Assembly: GCA_947368535.1 (NCBI GenBank)
Contig: CANBHY010000014.1
Coordinates: forward strand, 1-33,731
Source: an uncultured Clostridium sp.
GTDB taxonomy: Bacteria; Bacillota; Clostridia; TANB77; CAG-508
Direction of reading: 5' to 3'
Length of the DNA: 33,731 nt
How positions within the stretch are numbered: the first letter of the stretch is position 1; every line of letters starts with the position of its first letter. Below, piece by piece: positions 22,505-31,812 of the stretch. Made by a program: the position numbers and the translations under genes. A model generated the notes under the pieces. That model searched no databases. It was not told the DNA's origin and saw only the letters and a list, made by a program, of their open reading frames with translations.

Positions 22505-23704
22505 ATGAAAAAAGATGGAAAAATTATAGCTATAGTAGTTATTGTTACTTTAATAGTAGTACTTGCTTTATTATCATGTATTATTTTTCTTCAAATGACA
22601 AAGAAAGACGATTCAAAAGAAAATAAAGTTTCTACATTAAATGAAACTAATACTATAAAAAATGAAGTAGTAACACCTACAGATAGTGATTCAGAGGATA
22701 TCGAAATAATACCAACTATGGAAGATGAAGTTGTAGCAGATACAGCATGGTGTCCAACTTTTCAACTTGTTTGGAATGATATGAAAAATGAATTAGTTGA
22801 GCAAGATGTTGAATTTATAGACGGAGATGAGCCAAAATATTTAGAAAATTTAAATGATGAACTTTTTACAGAAGAAGATATTTCTGATGAGTATTATTAT
22901 AAAAAATGGGGTGTAAAATCTAATAAATTAAAGGATGAAATTTTAGAAGGTGTAAAGGAAAAATTTGATGAAGATTCTGATGTTATAGACGAATCTGATG
23001 ATTGGGGAGATGGAAAAGATAAATCTGCTCATGTATTTTATGCAATGTTAAAAAAAGTATTTGAATATGAAAATCCTTTTGATATATTAGATGAAGGTGT
23101 ATTTGAACATGAAGGAAAATGGTTTGAAAATGTTAAATATTTTGGAATAGCTGAAAGTACAAAAGAAGAAGTAAAAGATCAAGTAACTATATTATATTAT
23201 GAAGATAATGATAATTTTGCATTTTCAGTAGCTACTAAAGATGGTGATGAAGTAATTTTTGCTAAAGGAGTAAAAGGAAAAACTTTTGCTAAAATATACG
23301 AAGAAATTGAAAAATCAGCAGATGAATATACTGGTAGCGAAAAAATGGAAGAAAAAGATACATTAAAAATTCCTAATTTAAAATTTAATATGTTAAAAGA
23401 ATATAAAGAACTTGAAAAAAAGGAAATTGCTTGTAAAAATGGTGATGAAATAATTATTGAAAAAGCTTTACAAACAATTAAACTTGAAATGGATAACAAA
23501 GGTGGAAAAATAAAAAGTGAGGCAATTATAATGACAAAAGAAACAGCAATGGAAGAAGAAGAACCACCAAAGAAAATGAATTTAGATGGTGAATTTGTAG
23601 TATTTGTAAAAGAAGAAGATAAAGATTTACCATATTTCGCTCTTAAAGTTTCTGATATTTCTAAATTTCAAGAAGGAATAGAAAAACTTTTAATTGAAGA
23701 ATAG
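22505..23704 (+). CDS. Membrane-anchored protein with weak serpin-like C-terminus
   Basis: This 399-residue protein starts at ATG 22505 with AAAGGAG. A single N-terminal membrane helix (about 8-30) anchors it outside the cell, followed by a Thr/Asp/Glu-rich linker to about 78 and a globular domain opening with WCPTFQLVWNDM. The C-terminal portion resembles the end of a serpin: an EKALQTIKLEMDNKGGKIKSE hinge-like strand (described here over residues about 318-338), a run of short residues and Thr, a PPKKMNLDGEFVVFV segment and a final strand YFALKVSD. Bacterial serpins inhibit proteases. The overall match is weak, a signature hinge (GTxAxAAT) is lacking, and identity is uncertain. The gene is monocistronic, ended by a strong terminator. 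Confidence 0.55.
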   Translation: MKKDGKIIAIVVIVTLIVVLALLSCIIFLQMTKKDDSKENKVSTLNETNTIKNEVVTPTDSDSEDIEIIPTMEDEVVADTAWCPTFQLVWNDMKNELVEQDVEFIDGDEPKYLENLNDELFTEEDISDEYYYKKWGVKSNKLKDEILEGVKEKFDEDSDVIDESDDWGDGKDKSAHVFYAMLKKVFEYENPFDILDEGVFEHEGKWFENVKYFGIAESTKEEVKDQVTILYYEDNDNFAFSVATKDGDEVIFAKGVKGKTFAKIYEEIEKSADEYTGSEKMEEKDTLKIPNLKFNMLKEYKELEKKEIACKNGDEIIIEKALQTIKLEMDNKGGKIKSEAIIMTKETAMEEEEPPKKMNLDGEFVVFVKEEDKDLPYFALKVSDISKFQEGIEKLLIEE

Positions 23705-23732
23705 AATTTAAATTAATTGCAAAGATAAAAAA

Positions 23733-23772
23733 TAAGATTGTATTTAGTTGTAATACAATCTTAATTTTTTTT
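23733..23772 (+). terminator. Terminator before the tetR operon
   Basis: TAAGATTGTATT and AATACAATCTTA form a 12-bp stem followed by A and T8. Confidence 0.9.
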
Positions 23773-23786
23773 GTGTTATTTATATA

Positions 23787-23815
23787 TTGACATATGACAC
23801 AGTGTCATTTATAAT
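23787..23815 (+). promoter_or_regulatory. tetR-ABC promoter with palindromic operator
   Basis: TTGACA (23787-23792), 17 bp and TATAAT (23810-23815) match the sigma-A consensus exactly. The perfect palindrome ATGACAC-A-GTGTCAT (23794-23808) fills the spacer, so a bound TetR-type repressor would exclude RNA polymerase. The downstream regulator gene is the obvious ligand: negative autoregulation of the transporter operon. Confidence 0.85.
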
Positions 23816-23845
23816 GTTTAAGAATATAATAAAGGAGGGAGGATA

Positions 23846-24457
23846 ATGCCTACAAGTACTTTTTATAATTTACCAAAAGATAAGAAAAATAGAGTAATAA
23901 ATGCTGCTATAGATGAATTTATACGTGTAGAAAATGGTGAAGTAATAATCAAAAATATTATTAATCAGGCAGGAATTCCTAGAGGCAGTTTTTATCAATA
24001 TTTTGAATCAAGAGAAGATTTGGTAGATTATATAATGAAAAATCGTATGTTCAAAGATGAACAAGATTTTGTTAAAAAAATTCAAGAGGTTGATGGTGAT
24101 ATATTAATTGCATTTGAGAAATTTTTTTCTAATACTATTTCTGGTAAAAATAAAGATAGATTGATTTTAGAAAAAAAGATTATAGAGTATGTAAAAAACA
24201 GTCAAGAAAGAAATAATACAGAAAATAAATGCATACATCCACCTAAACTAATTGATTTGGGGAAGATATTAAAATATTTAGATACATCTAAATACAAAGT
24301 TGAAACGGTAGAAGAATTAGAAACTATTTTTCACATGCTTATGGGAATTATGATTAAAAATATGGTGGATTTTCAAAATGGAAATTCAAAAGAAAAAGCA
24401 ATAAAAGCATTCAAACGTGATTTAGATTATTTAAGATATGGAATTATAAAAAAATAA
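23846..24457 (+). CDS. TetR/AcrR-family repressor of the ABC exporter
   Basis: This 203-residue protein starts at ATG 23846 with AAAGGAGGGAGG upstream. The N-terminal domain has the TetR helix-turn-helix, with IIKNIINQAGIPRGSFYQYF (about 34-53) as the recognition region (the usual family pattern is GVSxGxxYxYF). The helical C-terminal domain would bind the drug or metabolite that lifts repression. It is the first gene of an operon with two ABC half-transporters, 19 bases before the first, and its operator lies inside the promoter. It follows that the exporter is induced by its substrate. Confidence 0.9.
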   Translation: MPTSTFYNLPKDKKNRVINAAIDEFIRVENGEVIIKNIINQAGIPRGSFYQYFESREDLVDYIMKNRMFKDEQDFVKKIQEVDGDILIAFEKFFSNTISGKNKDRLILEKKIIEYVKNSQERNNTENKCIHPPKLIDLGKILKYLDTSKYKVETVEELETIFHMLMGIMIKNMVDFQNGNSKEKAIKAFKRDLDYLRYGIIKK

Positions 24458-24476
24458 TTAAAGAAAGGAAATAACA

Positions 24477-26756
24477 ATGTTTAAAGTTTTATTAAAACTA
24501 AGAAAGTCGTGGAAATCAGTTGTAATTGTTTTAGTATTGCTAGTAGCACAAGCTATGGCAGAACTTGCTCTACCTGATTATACTTCAAGAATTGTAAATG
24601 TTGGAATACAACAAGGTGGTATAGAATCAGCTATACCTGAAGCAATTAGGGAAGAAAAATTAAATGAAGTATTATTTGCAACTGATAAAGACGAATTTAT
24701 ATTAGATAATTACGAATTAGTATCACGAAATACTGTATCAGAAAAAGAGTTTGATAAGTATTTGAAAAAATATCCAGCTTTAAAAGATGAGCCAATATAT
24801 GTATTAAAAGAGAAAATATCAGATGAAAATGTAGAAAAATTGGAACAAGCTATTGCTAAACCTTTAGTAGTAATGTATTTTATGCAAAATACTGAAAATT
24901 CAAATCAGATTAAAGAACAGATGTTATCTCAAATGCCATCATATCAAGCTACATATTTAAAAGAAAAAACATTAATAGAAATAATTAAAGAAATACCAGA
25001 AGAGCAATCAAAGCCAATAATTGATTCTTTTGGAAATATTATTGATGAAAAAGTAGGAACTATGATTGAACAATCAGCGGTTACAGCTATTAAAGAAGAG
25101 TATGCAGCTATTGGAATGAATTTAGATAAAATACAAACAAGTTATATCTGGAAATCGGGATTTCAGATGTTAGGTGTTGCATTAATTATAATGATAACAG
25201 GTGTTGTAATTATGTTTTTCTCTTCTGGAATGGCATGTCGTTTAGCTAAACACTTAAGAGAAGAAGTATTTGAGAAAGTATTGAAATATTCTACTAAAGA
25301 ATTTAGAGAATTTTCTACAGCTTCTTTAATTACTAGAAGTACAAATGATATTCAACAAATTCAAAGTATGATTCAAATTTTGTTTAGAACGGTAGTTTTT
25401 GCACCAATAATGGGAATTGGCGGATTAATAAGAGTCATTAATAAGAGTAGTACATCAATGATTTGGATTATAGGATTTGCAATTTTATCTATTATTTCAA
25501 TTATGATTATATTATTTATTGTGGCAATGCCTAAGTTTAAAAAATTACAAAGCTTTATTGATAAAATAAATTTAGTGGCAAGAGAAATTTTGACAGGACT
25601 TCCTGTTATTAGAGCTTTTCATAAAGAAAAGGCAGAAGAAAAACGTTTTGATGAAGCAAATGTAGATTTAATGAAAGTAAATCTTTTTGTAAATAATGTT
25701 ATGTCATTTATGATGCCAATACTTATGTTTTTAATGAATGGAATATCACTTATGATTGTATGGTTTGGTGCTAAAAATATTAATAATGGAATTATGCAAG
25801 TTGGAGATATGATGGCAATTATTCAATATACTATGCAAATTGTAATGGCGTTCTTAATGATTTCTATGGTTTCAATTATGCTTCCAAGAGCAGCAATTTC
25901 TGCAAATAGAATTATGGAAATTTTAGAACAAGACTTAAGTATCAAAGATAAAGAAAATACAAAGTTACTTGATGATGCTAAAAAGGGATTAGTAGAATTT
26001 AAAAATGTATGTTTTAAATATCCAGATGCTGATACTGAAACATTAACAGATATTAGTTTCACAGCAGAGCCTGGAAAAACAACTGCTATTATTGGTAGTA
26101 CAGGTAGTGGAAAGTCAACAATTGTTAATTTGATACCAAGATTTTATGATGTAACTGGTGGAGAATTGTGCATCGATGGCGTTAATGTAAAAGATGTTTC
26201 TCAAAAATCTTTAAGAGATATAATAGGATTTGTACCACAAAAAGGTGTTTTATTCTCAGGTACTATAGAGTCTAATATTAAATTTGCTGATAAAAATATG
26301 AATGATGAAAGGATGATTGATGCTGCTAGAATAGCTCAAGCAACAGAATTTATAGAAACAAAACCAGAAAAATATCAAGCACCAATTTCACAGGGAGGAA
26401 CAAATGTATCTGGAGGGCAAAAGCAAAGATTATCTATTGCTAGAGCAATTGCTTCTGATCCAGAAATATATGTTTTTGATGATAGTTTTTCTGCATTAGA
26501 TTATAAAACAGATTGTGCATTAAGAGAAGATTTAAAAGCAGTTACTAAAGATAAAACTGTTATTATAGTTGCTCAAAGAATTAATACTGTATTAAATGCA
26601 GACCAAATTATTACATTAGAAGATGGAAATATAGTAGGAAAAGGAACTCATGAAGAGTTAATGAAAAATTGTGAAACTTATAGGCAAATTGCATTGTCAC
26701 AATTATCTGAAGAGGAACTAAATAAAACAACACAGGAAGGAAGTGAAAACAAATAA
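24477..26756 (+). CDS. Heterodimeric ABC exporter, subunit with degenerate ATPase site
   Basis: This 759-residue half-transporter has six membrane helices and a C-terminal ATPase domain. Between helices 1 and 2 lies an extracytoplasmic insert of about 170 residues (about 35-225), unusual compared with the roughly 580-residue norm. Walker A is GSTGSGKS (540-547) and the signature is SGGQ (645-648). The catalytic glutamate after Walker B is D669 (FDDSFSALD) and the switch histidine is Q700 (VAQRINT). This is the typical degenerate half of heterodimeric multidrug exporters such as BmrCD/EfrAB. Start ATG 24477 with AAAGGAAA. Its last base overlaps the next gene's ATG, so the two are translationally coupled. 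Substrate is unknown. Confidence 0.9.
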   Translation: MFKVLLKLRKSWKSVVIVLVLLVAQAMAELALPDYTSRIVNVGIQQGGIESAIPEAIREEKLNEVLFATDKDEFILDNYELVSRNTVSEKEFDKYLKKYPALKDEPIYVLKEKISDENVEKLEQAIAKPLVVMYFMQNTENSNQIKEQMLSQMPSYQATYLKEKTLIEIIKEIPEEQSKPIIDSFGNIIDEKVGTMIEQSAVTAIKEEYAAIGMNLDKIQTSYIWKSGFQMLGVALIIMITGVVIMFFSSGMACRLAKHLREEVFEKVLKYSTKEFREFSTASLITRSTNDIQQIQSMIQILFRTVVFAPIMGIGGLIRVINKSSTSMIWIIGFAILSIISIMIILFIVAMPKFKKLQSFIDKINLVAREILTGLPVIRAFHKEKAEEKRFDEANVDLMKVNLFVNNVMSFMMPILMFLMNGISLMIVWFGAKNINNGIMQVGDMMAIIQYTMQIVMAFLMISMVSIMLPRAAISANRIMEILEQDLSIKDKENTKLLDDAKKGLVEFKNVCFKYPDADTETLTDISFTAEPGKTTAIIGSTGSGKSTIVNLIPRFYDVTGGELCIDGVNVKDVSQKSLRDIIGFVPQKGVLFSGTIESNIKFADKNMNDERMIDAARIAQATEFIETKPEKYQAPISQGGTNVSGGQKQRLSIARAIASDPEIYVFDDSFSALDYKTDCALREDLKAVTKDKTVIIVAQRINTVLNADQIITLEDGNIVGKGTHEELMKNCETYRQIALSQLSEEELNKTTQEGSENK

Positions 26757-28621
26757 TGAGTGAAGAAAGAAGAGAAAATATTAAAGGTAAAAGACCTAGA
26801 GGACCAGGTGGACATGGACCAATGGGAGCTGGAGCTGTAGAAAATGCTGAAGATTTTAAAGGAACAGTTGTTAAATTTTCTAAAAGATATTTAGAAAAAT
26901 ATAAAATACCATTAGTTATTGTTTTCATTTTTGCTATTGCTAGTACAATTTTTACTATTGTAGGACCTAAAATTTTAGGAAATGCTACAACTGAAATTTA
27001 CACAGGTATTGTCGGAAAGATTTCTGGTACAGGTGGAATAAATTTTGATAAGATACTTGAAATTATACTTATTTTAGTTGGATTATATGCTATTAGTGCC
27101 GTGTTTTCTTTAATTCAAAGCTTAGTAATGACTAAAGTTTCACAAACTTTAACATATAAAATGAGAGATGAGTTGTCAAAAAAGATTCACAAATTACCAA
27201 TGAACTTTTTTGATAAGAAAAATAAAGGTGAAGTATTATCTGTTTTAACAAATGATATTGATACTTTTGGGCAAGCTTTTAATCAATGTATTACTGATAT
27301 TATAACTGCAATTTGTACAATTATAGGAATACTTGTAATGATGATTTCAATTAACATTCCTATGACATTAATATCATTGATAATATTACCAGTTGCAGCT
27401 TTTTTAGTAAAAGGAATTGTTAGCAAGTCACAAAAATACTTTAAGGCTCAACAAGATGTTTTGGGTAATGTTAACGGTCAAGTTGAAGAAGTATATAGTG
27501 GTCAATTAATTGTAAAAGCTTTTAATAAAGAAGATGATGTTTTAGAAGAATTTAAAGAATATAATGATAAATTATTTAGTGCAGGTTGGAAATCTCAATT
27601 TATGGGTGGATTTATGCATCCAGTTATGAACTTTATTAGCAATATAGGTTATGTAGCTGTAGCAGTAGCTGGAGGATATTTTGCGATAAAAGGAAGAATT
27701 ACTGTTGGAAATATTCAAAGTTTTGTACAATATAACAAGCAATTTACAAGACCAATTGGAGAGGTAGCACAAGTAATGACTCAAATTCAAACTATGGTTG
27801 CAGCATTAGAAAGAATTTTAGATTTCTTAGATGAAGAAGAAGAAAAAGATTCTGACAAGAATCCGGCAGATGTAAAATCTTTAAAAGGAAACGTAGAATT
27901 TGAACATGTTCATTTTGGATATAATCCAGATAAAATAATTATTAATGATTTTAACGCTTCTGTAAAAGATGGGCAAAAAATTGCTATTGTTGGTCCAACT
28001 GGAGCTGGAAAAACTACTCTTGTAAAACTACTTATGAGATTTTATGATTTGAATTCTGGAAAAATTACTATAGATGGATATGATATTAAAGATTTTAAAA
28101 AGGGTGATTTAAGACAGCATTTTGGAATGGTTCTTCAAGATACTTGGTTATTTGGGGGAACTATAAAAGATAATATTAAATATAGTAAGCCAGATGCAAC
28201 TGATGATGAGATTATAGAAGCTGCGAAGGCTGCACATGTTCATCATTTTATTAAAACATTATCTGGCGGATATAATAATGTTTTGAATGAGGAAACAAGC
28301 AATATTTCTGCTGGACAGAAGCAATTATTAACAATTGCTCGTGTTATTTTAGTAGATCCAGAAATATTAATATTAGATGAAGCTACAAGTTCGATAGATA
28401 CAAGAACTGAGATTCAAATTCAAGCAGCTATGGATAATTTAATGAAAGGTAGAACTAGTTTTATTATTGCTCATAGATTATCTACTATTAAAAATGCTGA
28501 TATGATTTTGGTTATTAATAATGGTGATATTGTTGAGCAAGGAAATCACGAGGAACTTTTAGCTAAAGATGGCTTTTATGCTACTTTATATAATTCTCAA
28601 TTTGATGAGGAAGAGGAATAG
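26756..28621 (+). CDS. Heterodimeric ABC exporter, catalytic subunit
   Basis: This 621-residue half-transporter partners the preceding gene. A Gly/Pro/Arg-rich cytoplasmic N-terminus (about 1-35) precedes six membrane helices and an ATPase domain. Walker A is GPTGAGKTT (from 413), the catalytic E542 is present in LDEATSSID, and the H-loop is H573 (IAHRLST). Its signature is SAGQ (521-524), with alanine in place of the first glycine. In the dimer the full ATP site therefore combines this subunit's Walker A, Glu and His with the canonical SGGQ of the partner, while the other site is degenerate, as known for BmrCD-type pumps. It ends the operon; only a weak hairpin follows. Confidence 0.92.
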   Translation: MSEERRENIKGKRPRGPGGHGPMGAGAVENAEDFKGTVVKFSKRYLEKYKIPLVIVFIFAIASTIFTIVGPKILGNATTEIYTGIVGKISGTGGINFDKILEIILILVGLYAISAVFSLIQSLVMTKVSQTLTYKMRDELSKKIHKLPMNFFDKKNKGEVLSVLTNDIDTFGQAFNQCITDIITAICTIIGILVMMISINIPMTLISLIILPVAAFLVKGIVSKSQKYFKAQQDVLGNVNGQVEEVYSGQLIVKAFNKEDDVLEEFKEYNDKLFSAGWKSQFMGGFMHPVMNFISNIGYVAVAVAGGYFAIKGRITVGNIQSFVQYNKQFTRPIGEVAQVMTQIQTMVAALERILDFLDEEEEKDSDKNPADVKSLKGNVEFEHVHFGYNPDKIIINDFNASVKDGQKIAIVGPTGAGKTTLVKLLMRFYDLNSGKITIDGYDIKDFKKGDLRQHFGMVLQDTWLFGGTIKDNIKYSKPDATDDEIIEAAKAAHVHHFIKTLSGGYNNVLNEETSNISAGQKQLLTIARVILVDPEILILDEATSSIDTRTEIQIQAAMDNLMKGRTSFIIAHRLSTIKNADMILVINNGDIVEQGNHEELLAKDGFYATLYNSQFDEEEE

Positions 28622-28881
28622 TACTTTATAAATAACAGTTTTGCTGTTAATAAATTATTTATATAAAAAACTAATCAGTATAAAATGAAAATGCGCTAGC
28701 GATCAAACGAAAGTAAACAAAGTTTACTGAAGTGCGAAATTGAGCAATCTACAATATAAAAACGAAGTGTTAACGGAGTTTTTTATTTAAAGATTGCGAA
28801 TAGCAAATTTTCAATTTATACTGATTAGTTTTTTATATTAAGTAGTATTTTAATTAAACTGTTATTTATAAATTATCTTAC
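28622..28881. repeat. Long imperfect inverted repeat, MITE-like
   Basis: No gene lies here. Perfect arms of 17 bp (28625-28641 with 28856-28872) enclose perfect arms of 24 bp (28661-28684 with 28815-28838), with further partial pairing inward to about 28710/28780 and a smaller inner hairpin around CAATCT (28745-28750) / AGATTG (28791-28796). The whole, about 250 bp, could fold into one long stem. It fits a MITE, an intergenic palindromic repeat or a structured RNA at the ABC operon 3' end. No target-site duplication is obvious. Confidence 0.65.
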
Positions 28882-28910
28882 TTGCGATTTTTCGTCAAAT
28901 TGAATATAAT
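28882..28910 (+). promoter_or_regulatory. Promoter of the HAD hydrolase operon
   Basis: TTGCGA (28882-28887), 17 bp and TATAAT (28905-28910) form a good sigma-A promoter just outside the long inverted repeat. A Spo0A-box-like TTCGTCA (28891-28897) in the spacer may be chance. Confidence 0.6.
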
Positions 28911-28941
28911 TGACTAAAATTATTTAAGAAAAGGAAAAGTT

Positions 28942-29685
28942 ATGTTAGAAAATAAGAAAGTAATTATATTTGATTTAGACGGAACATTAATTGATTCAGT
29001 AGGAATATGGAACGAAATAGATAGAAGACTAATAGCCGAAGTAGGAACAATAGCAGTTGGAGACGAAGATATTGGAAAACAAAGAGATGAAAAATTAAAA
29101 GAATATAGTAAACATGGAGATGCTTATTTATTGTATTGTGGATTTCTAAAAGAAAAATATAGAGCTATAGCATCAAAAGAAGAGATAAAAAAATTAAGAT
29201 ATGAGATTGCAGATAATTATTTAAGAAATGCAGTTGACTATAAACCTAAAGCAGAAGAAGTTTTGAAATATTTAAAAAGAAAAGGATTTACATTAGTTAT
29301 TGCAAGTACAACAAATGAACATACAATAGAAACATATAAAAAGTACAATCAGAATATAATTCAAAAAGCCAATTTTGACGATATATTTACATTAGTATAT
29401 TCAAAAGGAGCAGTAAAAGAATTAAAACCAAATCCAGAAGTACATTATAAAATTTTAAGTGAATTAGGAGTAAAGCCAGAAGAATGTTTAATAGTTGAAG
29501 ATGCACTTATAGGTGTTGAAGCAGCAAAAAATGCAGGAATAGATGTAGCTGTAATGTATGATAAATATTCAGATGGTAATAGAGATGAAATAAATCAGCT
29601 ATCTCAATACAGATTTACAGACTTTTCAGAAATGTTAGCTAAAATAAAAGGAGAATTAGAAAAAGATATAGACGAGGTAAGATAG
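28942..29685 (+). CDS. HAD-superfamily hydrolase (phosphoglucomutase/phosphatase type)
   Basis: This 247-residue cytoplasmic protein has the HAD motifs in order: FDLDGTLIDS (10-19) with nucleophile Asp and acid Asp, ASTTNE (about 120) as motif II, K in the LKPNPE segment (about 161), and VEDALIGVEAAKNAG as motif IV (about 180-194). The helical cap between motifs I and II is of the C1 type, as in beta-phosphoglucomutase and phosphoglycolate phosphatase. The substrate cannot be told from sequence; it is probably a small phosphorylated metabolite. It shares a base with the next gene, so they form an operon. ATG 28942 is preceded by AAAGGAAAAG. Confidence 0.85.
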   Translation: MLENKKVIIFDLDGTLIDSVGIWNEIDRRLIAEVGTIAVGDEDIGKQRDEKLKEYSKHGDAYLLYCGFLKEKYRAIASKEEIKKLRYEIADNYLRNAVDYKPKAEEVLKYLKRKGFTLVIASTTNEHTIETYKKYNQNIIQKANFDDIFTLVYSKGAVKELKPNPEVHYKILSELGVKPEECLIVEDALIGVEAAKNAGIDVAVMYDKYSDGNRDEINQLSQYRFTDFSEMLAKIKGELEKDIDEVR

Positions 29686-30875
29686 TGAAAAAGAATATTT
29701 TTAAAATTAGTATTTTGTTTATTTTATTTTTTATTGTTAATAGTTCATATGTTCTAGCAAAAGAGAGAATTATAAAAGAAAAAATAGTAGATTTTAATGT
29801 AGAGATGAATATAAATACAGATTCATCAATAGATATAACTGAAAGTTTTAGTATTAATGCTACTGAAAATTTAAAAGAATATGTGGTAAAAAGATCTTTT
29901 CCAGTAGAGTATAACGGAAGAAAAATTGAAATTAAAAATGTAAAAGTATTAGAAGATAGTAGAGATATAATAGTTAAACCTGTAATAAAAGATAGAAACA
30001 TAGTTACAAATTTAAGTGACAGAGAGCTAAGTGTTGGAATACATACATATAATATTAAATATAAAGTTAAAAATTTAATTGAATTTGAAAAAGATACTTG
30101 TAAAATTAATTGGCATTTATGTAGTGATTCGTTTGGAGTACCAATTAATAATTATAACATTAAAATTAATTTTCCCAATGGAACACAAATATTAAAAGAA
30201 AACATAAAAGTAAGTGATCTTACAAATGATTTAAAAATAGAAAAAAATAATATATCAACAAAATTAGATAATAGATATGTAGAAATTTCAGATAATTCAT
30301 TGATTTATCCAGGTACAGATATTATTTTAGAATGTGAGTTTAAAAATGATCAAATTACAAAAGTAACTTTTGGAGATAAAATTATTAAAAATTTAAATAG
30401 AAATATAGTTTCTATTATTGTATTAGTACTTGTGAGGATATTGTTTATTTTTGAGTTATATATTTTAAAAAATAAAGAAATTCAAATAGAAAGCAGTATA
30501 AAAAAATTAATTGCTTTGGCTGTTACTATATTTATTTTTATTATATCTATAGTTATAGGAATGAATATTAATTATGATATTACAGCCAATTATATGAAAA
30601 ATGTATTTATAAAATTTATATATTTAATACTTTTTGAAGGATTTATTATATTAATGACTTATTTTATTTATAGATATGAAATGTGTGAAAAAAAGATCTT
30701 AAGTAAAATTGTTGGTATATGTATAATTGTTTCGATTGTAAGTATTGGATTAGTTTTTATAACTAATTTTTTAGAAGATATATATTATAATATATTTGGA
30801 TATTTAGTATTGTTATTTGTATTAATATCAAATTTGATTTATTTTATAAAATTAAAAGCGGAAAATAATAATTGA
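29685..30875 (+). CDS. DUF2207-like membrane protein
   Basis: This 396-residue protein starts at GTG 29685, overlapping the previous stop by one base, with GAGGT 7 bases upstream. A signal peptide (about 1-25, cleavage near VLA-KE) leads into an extracytoplasmic beta-rich domain (about 30-235) whose sequence pattern (V..NVEMNINTDSSIDITESFSI..., then KRSFPVEY) follows the DUF2207 N-terminal domain. Four or five membrane helices follow (about 240-390). The long cytoplasmic tail of classic DUF2207 proteins is absent, so this is a short form. Function of the family is unknown. It is co-translated with the HAD gene. Confidence 0.65.
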   Translation: MKKNIFKISILFILFFIVNSSYVLAKERIIKEKIVDFNVEMNINTDSSIDITESFSINATENLKEYVVKRSFPVEYNGRKIEIKNVKVLEDSRDIIVKPVIKDRNIVTNLSDRELSVGIHTYNIKYKVKNLIEFEKDTCKINWHLCSDSFGVPINNYNIKINFPNGTQILKENIKVSDLTNDLKIEKNNISTKLDNRYVEISDNSLIYPGTDIILECEFKNDQITKVTFGDKIIKNLNRNIVSIIVLVLVRILFIFELYILKNKEIQIESSIKKLIALAVTIFIFIISIVIGMNINYDITANYMKNVFIKFIYLILFEGFIILMTYFIYRYEMCEKKILSKIVGICIIVSIVSIGLVFITNFLEDIYYNIFGYLVLLFVLISNLIYFIKLKAENNN

Positions 30876-30932
30876 AATCTTAAAATATTATATATATAAT
30901 ATGTATAAGTTTGCGGCGAAAGGACAGATAAA

Positions 30933-31571
30933 ATGAATAATAGCCCTATAGGTGTATTTGATTCAGGACTAGGCGGACTGAATGTTTTAAAGGAATTAAT
31001 GAAAGAACTACCAAATGAAAAATATATATATTTAGGGGATACAAAAAGATTTCCTTATGGACAAAAATCAATAGATGCAATAATAGAAATCGCTAAACAA
31101 AATGTAGAATTTTTAATTAAACAAGGAGTAAAATTAGTAGTTATTGCATGTGGAACAGTAACAAGTCAGGCATTAGAAATATTACAAGAAATATATGAAA
31201 TTCCAATAGTAGGAATAATAGAGCCAACGATTTTAAATTTAAAAGATAGAATTGATGATATGGATAATACCATTGGAATTATAGCAACTAAGGGAACAAT
31301 TAGAAGCGGAGCATGGGAAAAAAAGATTTCAGAATATATCCCAAATGCAGAAATTATAAGTGTGGCAGCCCCATTACTTGCTACAATGGCAGAAGAAGGC
31401 TGGATAAACAATAAAATAGCAGAATATACTGTTAAAGAATATATGAAGATGTTCAAAAGTGTAGATAAGCTAATTTTAGGTTGTACTCATTATCCATTAT
31501 TTAAAACATTAATGCAAAAAGAATTATCTAGTAAAATAGAAATTATTGATACTGGTGTTGTCGAAGAATAA
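30933..31571 (+). CDS. murI: Glutamate racemase, C-terminally truncated
   Basis: This supplies D-glutamate for peptidoglycan. The 212-residue frame starts at ATG 30933 after AAAGGA. Family features are clear: FDSGLGGL (9-16), GDT at about 35-37, FPYG, the first catalytic Cys in ACGT (C73; the family usually has ACNT), and the second in LGCTHYP (C184, H186). Full MurI is about 255-270 residues. Here the frame breaks off after the DTGVV strand and reaches a stop within a few codons, losing some 45-55 residues (last helices and strand). Both catalytic cysteines remain, yet folding is doubtful. The loss coincides with the junction to accessory DNA at about 31560. Confidence 0.85.
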   Translation: MNNSPIGVFDSGLGGLNVLKELMKELPNEKYIYLGDTKRFPYGQKSIDAIIEIAKQNVEFLIKQGVKLVVIACGTVTSQALEILQEIYEIPIVGIIEPTILNLKDRIDDMDNTIGIIATKGTIRSGAWEKKISEYIPNAEIISVAAPLLATMAEEGWINNKIAEYTVKEYMKMFKSVDKLILGCTHYPLFKTLMQKELSSKIEIIDTGVVEE

Positions 31572-31603
31572 TAGGCAATGAAGTCGGAATATCAACAGGA
31601 AAA

Positions 31604-31771
31604 ATGGAGGATAGTAATATAAAGAAAAAAAGATTAACGGAGATTGCTAAAAAAGTTTATTTTTCAGGATCAGGACATACAGATTGGAATGAAGTTGAAG
31701 CAGAATATGGATTATCAAAAATAGAACTTAATCATGTAATAAGTATAATCAGGAGTTGGAACAGAAGATAG
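31604..31771 (+). CDS. Small hypothetical protein at the junction
   Basis: A 55-residue helical product can start at ATG 31604 after AGGAAAA. The frame is also open upstream to about 31562 and reads smoothly (IIGNEVGISTGK before the methionine), which suggests that this is the C-terminal part of a longer gene that lost its beginning at the MurI junction. The tail SIIRSWNRR is basic. I recognise no family. Confidence 0.45.
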   Translation: MEDSNIKKKRLTEIAKKVYFSGSGHTDWNEVEAEYGLSKIELNHVISIIRSWNRR

Positions 31772-31812
31772 CGGTCAAAACTCGTATTTCAACTTATAGA
31801 ATGGAGGAATAA

